DNA of 64,000 nucleotides from Colius striatus (GCF_028858725.1 NC_084760.1:92873867-92937866); one strand, 5' to 3'. Numbered from the stretch's first letter, positions 39,401-54,400 are shown. Notes: generated by a model not told the origin, from the sequence alone. Program-made: numbers and translations.

Positions 39401-42400
39401 ACGTTTTAACACATTTTTTTGCTTTCTCTCAAGAAATTCAGGTAAGTCTGTCAGATTATTGCAGGTCAGCATCCTTTAACCTCTGTATACAGACTATACA
39501 GGAATTCTAAAATGAACCACAAGCCTTCCTGCCCAATGTAAATAGCCATTAAATAAAAAGAAATTGCTAAAGTAGCGATTTCACTCTGGCATTACTGAAA
39601 TCGCTACAAAAATGTCCATTGCCTATCATAAAATTCCAGCTGACTAGTTACCAAAGGCTGTTTAATGCACTGAAAGATGTACCATATCTCTACAGTTTTT
39701 TAGGATGGACTTCCTTGGATTGGTACAAGTCAGCTACTGAAAATGGTTTGCAGAATCAAGTCTTACCTTGCTGGCTTAAATATCTAGATAATCACTCTAT
39801 GACTAGTACAGAAATAGAAAGGAGAAAAACTATTCACTAAATTTACTACTGAATATATGAATCACAGAACTAACTTGGTTTCTCCCTTGCAGGAAATTTC
39901 AGACTTTAAAGTAATAGAATTAAACACTGAGATAGGAAAACATACACCTTAATAAGGGAAGTTATACACGAGCAACTGTTAAGGAATTTTGGGCTTTACT
40001 TTTGCCTTTAACTGTCAAAATGTCACTTACTAGTGTTCTCCAAAAGCAACTCTGCATTCCTAATTAAAACTGCCCAAAGCAGTTTCACTGCAGTAACTTT
40101 AAACCCTTACATTCTGCTTTTAACACTACTAGAGTGATATTTGCTATTTTGGTCCAATATCTTTAGCAGCATGAGCAACAACAGAAACGTAAGGAACAAA
40201 TAACTGGTACAAAAGGGAGTACCTGGAGATAACAGGCGATTTGCTTCCATTCACTGTATTTGTTCTTTCCCAAGGTTTTCTTGTTAGTTCTGGAAAACAT
40301 CATGAAAAGATTTAAACCTGTCTTTTTCAGTTCACTGTGTAATTTACATGAGGAAACTTCAAGTATGTGGCAACTTATTAGCCCCTGAGTTGTTTTTTTT
40401 TTTTTGTTGTTGTTATTACATTGCATTACTTCTTTCATATTAAGATACCTCCTAGTGTATTAATCTTATTTTTAGTCATACTACTATTTACATTGTGATA
40501 GCATCCTGAAGTCTCACTTTTGTTCTAGGTGATTCTTAATCCAAGCGGGAAAAGGTCTGCCTATACTTTATGTACCCGATTGCTTCAGTTGTGACACATG
40601 GAATTTGGGAACTGTCAGGAACTGTGGCCAAATAGTCAGTTGAAAATACTGTGAGAAGACATTTCTAACAGAGTTTTCCTAAGCTCTAATGAAGTACATA
40701 AAATTAATTCAGTGTCAATTTCAATGAAGAGACAGCAGGGAGGATACATCACATAACCAGAACACCTTTCAGCAACAAGATATTTATTTTCCAAAGTCTT
40801 GTCCCCAAAAAGATACTTCTAAAGTTGTAATATATAATTTCCTCCTTTCAAAATAACAGACTCAAAACTAAAGGTACATTGCCCTGGGATCCAGAAAAGA
40901 TTGTATTTTACTTACCTGTGACACTAGACAAAGATTTACTGTGCATCACTTCTCCTGTCTTAGAAGCTTATACTCTACGGACAAGCACTCTATTACAAAT
41001 GGCAGAAGAGGACGTTTGGTCCCAGTCTAATCTGTAGTCAAATTTAAAATGCTTCACCTATCTTTACACATGCTGATACTTCACTTTCCATTATGGAGCC
41101 TGCTTTCATTTCTGCTTAGAATCCTCTCCAATCAACTTTGACTCAGTATCCCGAGTTTATTACAGTGATCTAAAATCACATGTGAAAGCTAGCTTTGTTG
41201 TGCAGATTTGCTTGTCAACAGCAGACAGACAGAAATCACAGCCAAACCAAGGCAAACAGCTCAGTTAAGGACTGTTTATTTTGTGCTCTTGCATAGTGAA
41301 TGAGACTTCTTTTTTCCATTTAGTGGTCTCACCTGAGCCCTTCCTCAGGACTCAGTTATCACCACAAATGCCTCATTCCTTACAGATCAAGTTTTCATTC
41401 CTTACAATCTGCATGAGTTGAAACAGTCTTTCTGTAGTGTAAGTTGTTATTACTTACTTGCTATCATTAACTTACTCAGAACTTTAATGTGCCACGGATC
41501 TTATCGGCCCTTATTTCAGTTTTGGAGTTTGTTTGGTTTGTCCCCTTTCTTTTGTACTGCTTAGCTCTGCTAAGCTGAAGAGACAGAAATGGCTTTCCAG
41601 AGTCTGTTTCCATCAGGAAGTTCTCTGGGATGCAGCTAGGTACCGAAAAGAACATCTGAATTGCAGAGGTGTGCTGGTATAGCCTGTGACCCAGCCAACT
41701 ACAAGTTGCCAGTGCTAGTAAAAAGTCTTAAGCTTAATTTGATATACCAGGCTTCAGGACTTGTCCTGGTACAGGAGATATTTTAGCAGGATTTTAGCTC
41801 TATCTGAAAAAAATGAGAAACTTGTGCTATGGTCACAGCTTGCTCAAGGATCACATGATTACCCTTATCTAGCTGAAACAGCAATATTATCCAAGGGTCA
41901 TACATCTGTTGCCTATCTCATGGTTTTTAGCTTGTTTTGTTTATATTATGATACCATTTATATGGTTTTACTTGGCTATATATGACTGTGTTTCTTCCCC
42001 TAAAAGGAACATCCTATATACCGAAAAGGACTAACATGTGTAAGTAACCGCAGTGTAACTCTCCCTGTAAGTAACAGAAGGGAGGGACAGAGAGAGAGAG
42101 TACAGTCCCTTAAGAGAGGTGAAATGTACAAAAATACATGCAAGGAGACAGAAGAAATGCCTCCTTTTTCAACATCGTACTCCTCCTGACAAAACAATGT
42201 GGAACTCTGATAGCAAAACACAACAGGACATAGGAAGGGTAAGCACTATGCCAAAGAGGTAAATGCTAGCAAGTCTATGTGTAACAATTTCAGTTGTATT
42301 ATTAATGGTAACTAGAAATAATAACACAGACTTTTGATCTGGCCTCTGCTCAGTATGCAAACCGCTCCTCAAACATTTTAAAGACATGTTCCAACGATGA

Positions 42401-45400
42401 GGCACAGCATTACCAGAGCATTTTACCTCATCAAGAAACAAAGTGAAATCTCTTTGTTGGAAGGAAACAGACTAACCTCTAGATGCCTCTGACTTTTTTA
42501 AGTTTCATGAGGCTTCTTATTATGATAACCAATTAAAGGAACATTCACTTCCATGTTTTTTAATTCCCCTTTTTGAGCCTTTATCACTAAAAATGTTCCA
42601 AAGCAGTCATTTCCCCAAGGCTAAATGCCATCTCTGTGTTGAACAGAATTAAGCAAACTCTTGCAGTAAGGGAAGAGGAAAAACAAAAGGATGAAGAACT
42701 TGATTTGTATTAAGTCATTTACTGCCCTGAAGTTTAATTTCTTTAAGACTACTGGATGTATCTAAATACTAACAGTTTTCCAGGTATTTCCATTTGGACA
42801 CACTTAGCTCCTGGCTCTCCTTTTTATCTCACAGCCAGTAGCCACCTGGGTTTTGTTCACGCTACAGCAGTGGTGTTCAATATTATGGCCTGAATACCAT
42901 CAAGTGGCTGAATCATTTAGTGAAGAAGTCTCCACATGGGCCATCATTAAACACAGAAAGCTAGAACACACTGAAGACTAGTATATTCTTTACCCACTTA
43001 TTTTCCTTCTGCTTTCTACTTGCAGTATATCTTTTGGAACATCAAACTTTTGTATGCACATAGAGCAGGGCGAAATTGACCAGAGAAGCTAAGTACAAGA
43101 AGGTACTACTAAAGGGCAGAAAAAGAAAGTCTTGAGCCTCACTTGAGTCCTTGTAAGAGGAGTGTTTACGGTACAAATATATATGCATGCTGACAATACA
43201 TCTTGGCCAACTACAGAACTGGTGCCATGCAAGGTTTCCTTACTGCCTGCAGCATGTTGGCTACACAGTTCCAAACTTTGCCCCAAGCATATCTCAGCAG
43301 AGGAATCGTGGTTAAAGAATTTCTATTCCACACATTTATATTGATTTAGAAAGGACATTTGCATGTGAAGGAATCTTTAGTAAAGTACCTGGAAGCAACA
43401 ACTGTTTGTGTCTGACTGATAGTCTTTAAAGTCTGTCGTGAAGGAAACAAACTACTGTTTCAACTCAACTCCTGCAGACTGAGACAACTTGCTTTTACAT
43501 GCCTCAGGCCCAGAGGTCTGACACTGGAGGACCCTGTATCAGGGCACAGTGTTCCAATGGATGTTTATTTTATCTAAGATGTTCTGAAAAGCTTCTGAAC
43601 CAAGACCCATTGTACAGCAAACTGTCAGGCTGCAACTGTGAGAGAAGAGGCAGGCTCCAAAATTCAGCACAGCTGACTGAGATCTGTCATTAGGTCATAG
43701 CATTGTAGAGTCATAGAGTTCACAAATCTGTTGTACTTACCAGGTGTGCTTGTTGAAGAAACCTTAGAAGTTGAAGACTCTGATTCTTCCTGATTGAAAG
43801 GGAAGAGACAGGGAGAAGGGGGAGAGGAGAAAAACATATCTTTGACTGTTGTGAATGTAAGAGATTAATCTCAACTATTTAAATATTTATTTCACTTTTT
43901 ATAGAGATTTCAATGGTTCTGCTCAATTGTACATAGAAAATGTGCAAGCACTATGCACTTCACAAAATAGTGGTTACGTGTAGATGAAGTGTAAGTAATC
44001 CTTCATGTACACCATTAAAGTATTGCTCATAATCTAGTATCGAATAATGTGAAGTAGATGAAACTTCTCAACTCACAGTTTTATCGTCTTTCTGTTCTGG
44101 TTCTGTTGATCCCTTTTCAGCAATTCTTCTCCTACAAACAGAAACAAAAGTTACCAAGATTATCATGGCTTTAAGATAGAAGACTTATTTAGCGTAATTA
44201 AAGTCTTGATAGCTAGATAATTGAGAATTAGTTTAAGTAAGCACTTTGAAAATACTTTCAAGGTCAAAGTGCTCCTGCCAAAGCAATCATGTAATCCTTT
44301 CTCCTCTTGAGGTCTGTATCGCCTCCCCTACTGTTGCACAAAGACTTACACAGGAGTACTCAATTACACTAGGATAAAAACAGCTATTCATAAAACGTTA
44401 TCAACTTCACAAAGCAACCACCTGAGCAAGCCGAAGTTTATTTGATCCGTAGCCAGCTGCAAAGAGACATCCAAAACCCTACCTCTATGATGATTAAGCA
44501 GCTGGTGCACAGCAGAAACAGCTCCTTACCTCCTGGCCAGCAGGGCACTCATTTCTTCCATCAACCCACTGCCTCCCAAGGGAAGTGGTCCATTTCCACG
44601 GCCACTGTCTGTTTTAGATGAAGCAGAGCCTCCTCCTCCTCCACTTGAACTGGAGGAGTCTTCACCCTTCATTACACACAAAATCAAACGTGCAAATAAA
44701 ATGACAGCCAACTTAATGAAAGAAGCAAAGTTCAGATACAAGAAACAAACAACCATATAGAGAATGTGATGGGCTGGCAGTACACCCTGTAACACTTTAG
44801 TAACGAATTTAGCTTATCCAATATGTCTTGATACTGCTATTCATCTTGAACAAAAATTACAACCAGTTCAGGAAGACAGGATTTAGAAACAGGAATCAGA
44901 AAAGAAACAAGAGTTGTATTTACCCGTGAGACTTTCCTAAGTTTGGCTCCAGCAAGTGCAGCTGCTAGTCCAGTTAAAGGGCGATTTTCTTCAGACACAA
45001 ATCCCACTGAAAATCCAGAGGCGGGGAGTGGGGGAGCAGGAGGTGGAAGGGGAACAGGAGGAACTTGGCTAGGAAGTGGAGGAGGTGGTGGTGGTGGTGG
45101 TGGCCCTGAAGGTGGAAGAGGAGGTGGTGGTGGTGGGCCAGGAGGAGGTGGGGCTGCTACCGAAGACTGAGCTGGGCCAGAGGGTAGAGGGGGTGGGGGA
45201 GGAGGTGCAGGTGGTCCTTGGACAACACCTAGTATCAAAGAGAAAACAAATAGGCTATATTAAGGATTTAGAAAATATCTTATTTCCACTTAAGTACTGG
45301 GTCTTTTGCTCAGTATAAGAGACGTTATTACTGGTAAGGGTCCTTTTTACAGGTAAAAAAACACTGCAAGTTTCAGCAGGAAAGAAGCATTCTTAATAAA

Positions 45401-48400
45401 TGCACTAAAAATATTACACAGTATGCTATGAGAGATCAGATAGATTCAAAGACATTTACATGTGAACCCTCCAGTCATGTTCTGTGCTGCAACCAAGAGG
45501 AATCTTACACTGGGAATTAGACAAAGCTTTTAGAAAGAGTCAAGGAAGACGGGAGCATCACTCTGCATAGGAATAATACTGTGTGTTCAAATGATGCGAA
45601 CCACAGAGTGCCTTTTCATTGTACTACAAGCATTTAACACATCACCCAGACATCTGAACTCTTGAACTGTTTGAGTTCCAGTGCTAATTTCTAAGCTATA
45701 TAAAAATTCTTCCTTTAAAAAACATTCCAGGAAGCAACTTCAACAACTTAATACAAACACTACTTAGCAAGTTAGAAAACTGACGTTTTTTACTTGATGG
45801 GAACGAGCTCTTCTATTTTTTATCTATGATTCCTTTAATATTTTAAATTCACATTGATATGCAATACAAACTATGTTTTGAAGAAAGAATATTCTGAAGA
45901 TTACTCTGTTGTTATTGTAGGTACAATTTAAGAAATTGTGACTAAGAAAATAGCCTCACACATCCTCTCCCTGCCTCTGCTAAACTGCCACAAGCTACTG
46001 AAAATGCTGCACAACTTCCTTAAGTAATCTCCACAAGCAGGAACTTCATACATAAGTCTTCCTGGTTTCCTACGGTGCTAACTGCTGTGTACATGCAAAA
46101 GCCTTTTAAACTCTCTTAGCATTGCTCATCATCCAAGTGCACACCTTTATTCCATACTACAAGTGAGGCCACTCACCCTATTTCAATCCATCCCAGAGCA
46201 GATCACACCTTCATTTAAAGCAAAAGGGTATGAACAACATCTACTCTGCATGGCTTGCATGTGCTGAAGCCACAGTCTGCTCACAACCCAGGACCCTCTC
46301 TGCCTACACCTTTACCTGAGCTACCACAGACTTGCACACAAATACCAAAATCTATTAAATCAATATAAAAGATAAGACACCTTCCTATCCTTTTGGTAGA
46401 GTGCCCATTAAGACTGTAACCTGCTTATCCAAGCTTTTTTTCTGAAGTATTTTTAGCTATGCTGGTAGAATACACAGGAAGATTCATCTTCATATATCTA
46501 CGTGTGCATACAGCCATCTATCCCAACACAACCACTGTACAAAAAGAAATGCTCTGGGTGTTGCATACTGCTTTCTAAATTTGAAACTACAGAGAGTGCC
46601 AAAGTGTTTTGGATTATTTCTCATTTAAGGTCATTCACATGTCCAAAGCTGTTCATATATTCTTCCGTGTTGGCTGCCATTAGGAAACTAATGATGCTGC
46701 CTATTAACACCATGTTCCAAATAACTAAAAGTGCAAGACTTATCAAGCAAGTATTCTAAAAGCTCTGTTCGCAACAAGTGAGAGCTTAAGAAATCAGATT
46801 TTTACCTATGATAGGCTGCAGAACATCAGCTCTTATCCATGGAACTTTCAAGTTTTCTTATCCCTGTTTTCCAAATGGTATTTCGTTGCGGTATTAAGAT
46901 CACTGCAACTTTGGAAGCACTGTATTAATTCTTTGGGGCAGTTAGGGGCTTTCATACCAATTGGTTTTGAATGCATTCCTGATTAGAGCATTAGTAGCAA
47001 TAACAGAAAGCCTTACCCTGCTGGGTCGTAGGTTCAATCGGCTGAGAGGCTGCCTGCAAGACTGGCTCAGAAGCAGAGGAGTCTCCCAGCACAGAGTTTA
47101 GAGAGTTCTCAACAGAGGCAGGGGTAGCTGCAGAGGGAGAAGGGAGAACACTAGGCTTGGATGAGGGAGTCGAGGCATTCGGGGAGTTGGGAGAAGGAGA
47201 AGCTTGAGGTCCAGAAAGTGACAGAGGCGGAAAGGAAGGCAGTGGGGGAGGAGGAGGTGGCGGAGGCGGAGTTGGACCTGAGGTAGAAGGAGAAGGAACC
47301 GGATAAGCCAGGTTTTCAGGAAGCCCATTAGGAGCTGTGGGAGACGTGGACATTTGGTTCGCTGGATTAGAAGCCGACACGGGGAGAACAGGTCTCGGAC
47401 CAGTAGCTTTGCCTGGTGGACTGCTTATCATTACTGGAGGAGATGGGGGAAGGGGGGCAAAACTGGGCGCGGACCAGGCAACAGGCTTTGTATTTGGAGG
47501 CAAAGTTGCTGGGGCATTGACTGGAGAAGGGGGCCGAGAACTTTTGTTCAGTGGACGAGGAACCGTAGCATAATGGGGGAGAACAGGGTGGAAAGCTGAG
47601 CCTAAAGATGTAGCAAAACGTGATGCAGAGTGCCTTAGAGGCGGTGTAGGGGGAGTGGAAGTCGGTGGTGCAGAAGTCACTACAGCGTACTCCGGTGTGG
47701 CCTCTGACATTGGTGCTGAGACTGCTTTTGCATATGATGGAGGAGGTGCTGAAGGAGGCTGGCAACTGGAGTATTCAGGAAGTGGAGTGCTATACGGGGA
47801 GCTGTCGAAAGATGGAGCTGGACAGAAGATGGAAAGCAGCAGCAAAGGCAGGATAAAAAAAAGGAGAAAGAGAAAAAGGGAGCTAATGAAGCAACAAAAC
47901 CAGCATTCAAACAAAATGTATAAATGTAGACTACAGTTAGTACCAGAGGATTAGGCACAAGTGAAAATACTGTTAGGAAAGTTTAAAATATTATCAACAG
48001 CTGCTTTGAAATTTTACCAACTATTTTTGTGCCAACATTTGAATTTACCAGTACGTTCTAGAGTAAGTTTTCTCAAATCCCATCTGCGAGACGGATTAGA
48101 TATAGCGTTGATTAATCAGTCTTTTATCAGCTTTTATCTTCTTGTTTGGTTGCACACTGCAAGCAAGTGTAGTGATCTTAACATTTGTCACAACTCCGCT
48201 AACAAAACTCATACCATAGGCAGCAAGTACCATCCTTCTCTTCCCCAGAAAAAGCTCCACCGCAAACTTCAAAGTACTGGGAATAAAACTATCAATAAAA
48301 TCATCTTCCCTAAAATGACTGCCTCTTACATAGTATTCCTTGACTTTTACCATCAGATGACAACTTCCGTAAATTGAGTTTGTTACTAAAGAACAACCAA

Positions 48401-51400
48401 GTGCTTGACTATTGTTTCATTATATTACCAAAATGAGAAAGCTTTCAGTTATCACTGGATTCATTTCTGCAGGCAATGCATTATCTTATCGACAAATACA
48501 TACAATACGTTTCACTGAAATGTTACAATGATAAATTAAGCAGGACTTCATACTGAAAGGCATTTCTCAGACTATTACTTTGTCTTATAGAGGTACATAC
48601 CTTCTACATTAACACACTCAACCTAGTATGTTTAGAACCTTTTTTCCCCCAAATTATGAAATAAGAATACATCTTCTTGAACAGAAAAAACAATGGTAAG
48701 GTATTCAGAAATTTTAACTCATCACACTTTAACCAATGTTGGAGGTGTCCAATATGATTCGATTTCTTCAAGCAGTCAGATTATGGCAATGGAGTGAGCA
48801 AACAGTGCAAAAACATCTTATTTTAGAGTTAATGTAAAATTATGACAGAACAGCCCAAGGTCTTGTACTTCTTGCCATAAAAAAGGAAGCAATTCCAAAT
48901 AGGAACCTGACATACTGACTGTTGTTACACAATGGTACTCACTGCCCTTTGTTGCTTCTCTCCCATTTCATCACCCAAACACATAAAAGAGTAGCCTGCT
49001 ACTTCAATACACTCAGTTTTGAAATTCTTACCAGCATTTGAAATTCTTCTCTCTCTTTCCCATTCCAATTGTTCCCTTTCCAACTGTTCTTGCCGTTCTC
49101 TTTCTTGCCTTTCTCGTTCAAGTCGTTCAAGTCTTTCTCGATCCTGCCTCTCCTTCTCTTGTCTCTCCCTTTCTAGGCGCTCTTGCCGTTCCCTTTCTTG
49201 CCGTTCTCTCTCCAGTTGTTCCTGTTCTAGGCGCTCTCTTTCAAGTCTTTCCCTTTCTAGCCTCTCTCTCTCCAGCCTCTCCCGTTCCATTCGTTCACGA
49301 TCCAGCCTCTCCCGTTCCAGCTCCTTCTGCCTCTGTTGCTCTTGCAACTGTCTACAATTGTGAAAAGAGGGAAAAGACTAAGCTGCAAAGTGAAAACCAA
49401 AAATATCAAGCAACTGTTAAGAGGACAGTGGGATAAACGAATCAACAATCTTTGCACTAGCAAGAACAGAAGCTCAGCATCTGTATCTACATAGAATTCT
49501 TAATGCTACATGTAATTTTTCTGAGCTGGATAATCACTTTATTATGTTTACAATAAAAAGAATCATGTATCAAATTTCCCTTTAATTAATTTAATACTCG
49601 GAGACATAGGTTTCAAGAGGTAGGAACAGAAAGCTGACACTGATAATTTACTAACTGATACAATCTTCTCAGCCTGGGATATGGAATTACATTTGTTCTT
49701 TGCATAGTATTTTATACTCAAAGCAGTGAATAAAAGTATAGTGAAACAGTAGCCACACAAATACTCATTAAAAAGCACATCCTCAAACAAATATGTTTTT
49801 CAGATCAACTAGTCGGCTAGTATTTATCCAAATTTTACAGAAGCATCAATATGTACTTGTGTCCCTCTCCACCTGCATAATACTACATGTACATCCAACT
49901 TAACTGGCAGTAAGGCAAGAAAACCTGAAAGCAGGGAAAAACTGGACATGGTCAGAAAAAAAATCCAGGATGCGGCAGCCTAGGAAACACTGCATGTAAG
50001 GGTTACCAGGTCACAGAAATCTTTTTGCAAAGGAAAGCAAAAAGTGGGAAGATGTGGAGAGAAGAGATACAAGTAAAAACCAGGCAAATATTAAGAACTT
50101 CCTAAGGGTAAGAAGAAATCACGCAAAATGTGCTGCCAAACCTAGAAGGTTGGTTGAAAGAAAGGACTTCCTTGCAAAAATGCAGTGGCGAAAAGCTGTA
50201 AACAATTCTTTTTTCCTTCTTTCATAAATTTCTTTTATATATTCTTTACAATGGGGAAAAAAAAAGAAAAAACAAAGATGATACATGTTTCTAGTTGGCT
50301 AAAATATAGCTTTTTGATTTTCAAAGCTTTTTCATGTCTGGGGGGAACTCACTATTAAAACAAAAACTAGGCACATCCTCCTCAAAGCTGTGGCCACTAT
50401 GTTCCCATGAGCACATATCACTGAAAATGGTGCCAGTTGTCATCCCCTATTTAAATTCTTATTTTCGAAAAGCCCCATGACATTTAACAATAAAAACTTG
50501 TATGTAAAGCATATAGCCATTTTTTTCTGCCATGCTTCAGATGCAAACTGAAGATAGCTTCTCAACAAACAGAAAGCACAGCCAGCTTCTAACTATAAAG
50601 CAACAAGTAAATATAAATGTTGACACCTTAAGATACTAGGTAAGTGTTTTCTATACACTCCCACCATGCAATCTTATTTGGAAAGGTCATCGGTAATTCT
50701 ATACTACATGCTTAGAGCCACATAAAATTGAAGACTGAAAATGAAGGAAACTTTAACTATTTCACTCCTATTCATGCCCAGAAAACACCATCAGAGCCGG
50801 AAACCCCAGCACATGCACTGTTATTATTGAAGTCCATCCTCTTTCAGACCAGTGTTTTTCCTTTAAAAACCCTAATGCTGAAATTCTGTAACTGCTATAA
50901 GCAATTAAGTTCCAGTTATTTACAGCAAAATGGCATGTCCCTACTGAACTTGTTACACAACATCTTCAGAAGCAACGAAATAGTTCTGTTCCTGCACCAG
51001 TTCTTTCCTCAGCTCCTGCTCTTCAATGTAAAAAAGCTGTAATAGCAATCACGAAGAAATTCGGGCTGCAACTCAGCTTGTTAAATGCTTGTTTTTTAGG
51101 TTCTGAAGTCTACCAAAAAGTCTGGTAATTGAATGATACATACATACTTGGAACTAGAGGAGGATTTCTAAATCCAGATAAAACAATATAAACAACAGAA
51201 AATTGAGCTTGAAAGGAGATGCTAAGTGTTTTTCTTGCTACATTTTTGCTTGCTCTGTATTCTAAAAAAAATGTGCTATTTTTCCCTCAGATAAAATCTA
51301 TTATTAGAGGAAAGCATGGTGTTCATCATGGATAACTTCAGCTTGGTCATCTTAGGCTCTTTTTCTGTAAAGGAAATGTGGATGCACATATGTTTGTATC

Positions 51401-54400
51401 TAAAAGGCTATTCAGAGCAGGAGTCAACATTTCCAGATACCAAAGTAGCTTTGTTTTGTTCTTTTTCATTCACTTGCCAGAAATTAGCACGTTCTACCTA
51501 GAAATGTACATCCCATTAATCCTAAAAGTAAAATGTAGATAAGGCATTTGAAGTTATAAACATTCCATGTTAGATATAATTTATAAAACCAGATGGTATC
51601 AATTCACTAGGTTTAACAACACATCAAGCAGCTGATAGATATTTAAGTTTCCTTTTTCTTAAATTCTAGTTTAGTTTATAGAAATACAATTTTGATATAG
51701 GTCACTTTTCACATAAGAGCAGCATCACCAAGGCAGTTCTGCAATAAGCCATACCAGGAGCTGTGCCATTTCGTATTTTCATAAGCAGCCTGGAAAAGAA
51801 ACAGTGAGGTGCTCTTGACTAAGCTCCTTAATATTATTCAGCATAGCAAATCCTAATCAGATGATGGCTGATTGTGAAGAACTACTGATGGATCTTCTTT
51901 TTCCAAGTAACTGGGCAATAAAATTGGGAAATAAAACCCAAATATGATATCACCAAAGTGATGCAGGGGAGAGGGAATTCTGCTAAAGTCACATACAAAA
52001 TGCTGGACTTTGAGTTGACTACAGTTAACGACAGACAATTCTGTGACAACACTCATTCATTGACATGTTGTGCTTAAAAATATGCTACACATTAGGAAAG
52101 GATTACACAGCAGTATAGAAAACATAGCTATCCTGCAGCACAAACCCTGCATCTCTGTTCCCACCTACAAGGGAAGGAAATAGCAGAATTTGAAAGGTTC
52201 CAAGAACAGCAACTCTGTAATTAAATGTAGCAAACAGCTTCCATGTAAAAACAAGTAAAGAGGTTGGAATTCTGTATTCTGGAGAAGACAACTGTACGTC
52301 TATAAAATCCTGAGTGATGAGGACACCCTGATACAACAGCTGTGAAAAAAAGACTTAATGTAACTACTCTGAACAAAGCTCTGAAGAAAAGAGCATCGCT
52401 GCATATCAGGTGGATGATCTATAGAACTCCTTGCCAGAGTGAAAGAAAGAGGAGGAAATAGTCCACAGAAGAAGGAAGAAAACAAAAACCTAACCACTCC
52501 ACCTCACTAAAAAAACAAAACAAAAAACCCATCACTCAACAAAGAAACCCCATCATACATATCACCTCCCTCCAAAAAAATCCCAACAAATAAGTTATGG
52601 GTATCCATTTAGAAAACAATCAAATTACGTACAAGAAGCTGTGGAACCAAAAATGCCCATAAAATGGGCAGAGAAAAGTAATCCAGGTGTTTGCCCTGAC
52701 CCAGAAGCATTTTACTTTAAGCTTTTCTAACTACTGAGGGGGGTAAGTGCAGATGTATGTATGTGTACATACTTTACAGAGGTTGGGTTTGGGAGTGAAA
52801 GCATACTTAAATGTATACTGTCTCTATATAGCATGTAATTACATGCAATTATAGCCAAAGCACAAGATCCATGCCTAAATCAAACGGTTTGGGATTGACT
52901 AGTTCTCCTAAAACGTGCTAATACATTCCTGAAGCTTACTTGGGGGCTTTCTCCTCTCCAGATGGCTACAAAGACTCATGATGCCCATGTGTTATAACAA
53001 AATGTACCTGTTTGCACACTTTAAACTTAAATCAAAAACAAAAAATGTTACAGTCAAACAACACTATCAAACCAATGTATTGGATGTCTACTAAGACACA
53101 GACAAAGGCAGTGAGAGAACCATTTTCATCTACACAGGATCTGAATACAAAAAGGTCTCATTATTAAATAGATATTGGGCAATTAAGTATCTCATATTTT
53201 ATTTTTGTAAAAGAATCCTCATGTTACATTTCTTCAGGAAATAACCGAGTAAAACCAGAATATTTTGAAATGTACAAAACCATGACTAAGTTGAGCACTT
53301 TGCTTACAAATGCTCTACCAAGAGAGGGCAGCAAAATACCCTGCAAACACTTCTTTTCTTATATGAAATTCCTCAAGCACTAAGCTGCATGAGATGAACA
53401 CACTAAGAATACATTTTATTATTATATATATTGCTGAAGCATCCTTTTGTCAACAAACACAAGCAAAAAAATCCAACCGAACCACATAACTCCCCACCCC
53501 CAAAACAAAAAACCACACACCAAAACCCACTATATTTTCCCAGTAATTTTAACAACTTTAATAAATCTTTTGAATAGAAAACTGGAAATTGCAGAGGTCA
53601 AAAGATCTATATGCCAGTAATGCAATCATATTGCCTTAACAAGATTTAATGAACAAAGATGAATCTTGTAAACTAAGAACTACAGCTTAAGAAGAGTTAC
53701 AGTTGTAGCTTAAGAAGGTCAAAACTCATTTTGCTTCTTTTTCAAAAAGAGTAGAAATTTGTTTGCATTAAATCCCCCTCCTTTTGTTTAGTTAGCATTA
53801 GATAATGTCCTTTTAAAATAAAAATTATGTCTAAGATCCAAATTATAATATATGAAGGCACTAGAGTAAATTAAGAAGTCATTACACATCAATTCAAGCA
53901 TTTCTGAACTGTCAAAAGGCTTTGGTAGTTCTAACTACCAAACACTGTGAAAGCAAGACACAAAAATCCTTCAGCCTTAGTAAACACAGCTCAAAAGCTA
54001 ATGAGGTACTAAAAATGCCCCAGAAAGCTATCTTACCCTGAAATGCTCATTATCCTAAGGCAAAGCGATGCTAATTATTTTAAAAGTTTAAATTAGTAGA
54101 ATCTAAGAGCTAATTTACATTGAATAGTTGAGACTGCTATAAAACTGTACAGCATGTCAGTCATACACAACGTACTGTTACATATGGGTTTAGATTCAGA
54201 GAACTTCAAAATAGCTGCTAGCTTTATCACGTATCGTATTCAAAAAACTTTCTTTTTGGATTGTAATTAATTTCATGCCAAAATCATTTTAGGAAACTTC
54301 ACTTGAGGGTGTTGGGGTGGGGAGGGGGGCGTTGTGTTCTTGATTTTATTTTCTTTGTGGTGACGTTTTTAAATTAACTTACTTTAAATTTGCAATAGCT

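Larger units (their letters stand above)
37780..40222 (-). other. ENAH: ENAH intron upstream of the 11a cassette
   Basis: A 2.4-kb intron that holds the CR1 fragment (38291-38377) and the perfect hairpin (39572-39607), and otherwise unique AT-rich DNA. Confidence 0.85.

Noticed and set aside
42072..42102. Short (GA)n run as a further copy of the dispersed repeat
   Set aside because: Only the GA units match; the flanking sequence does not resemble copies A or B.
44943..45318. Gly-rich and Val-rich plus-strand frames
   Set aside because: Antisense shadows of the polyproline exon of ENAH.
47337..47954. Plus-strand frames across the large proline exon
   Set aside because: Antisense shadows of the ENAH large exon.
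49019..49436. Ser/Leu- and Val/Pro-rich plus-strand frames
   Set aside because: Antisense shadows of the LERER exon, which has a family match and correct splice sites on the minus strand.
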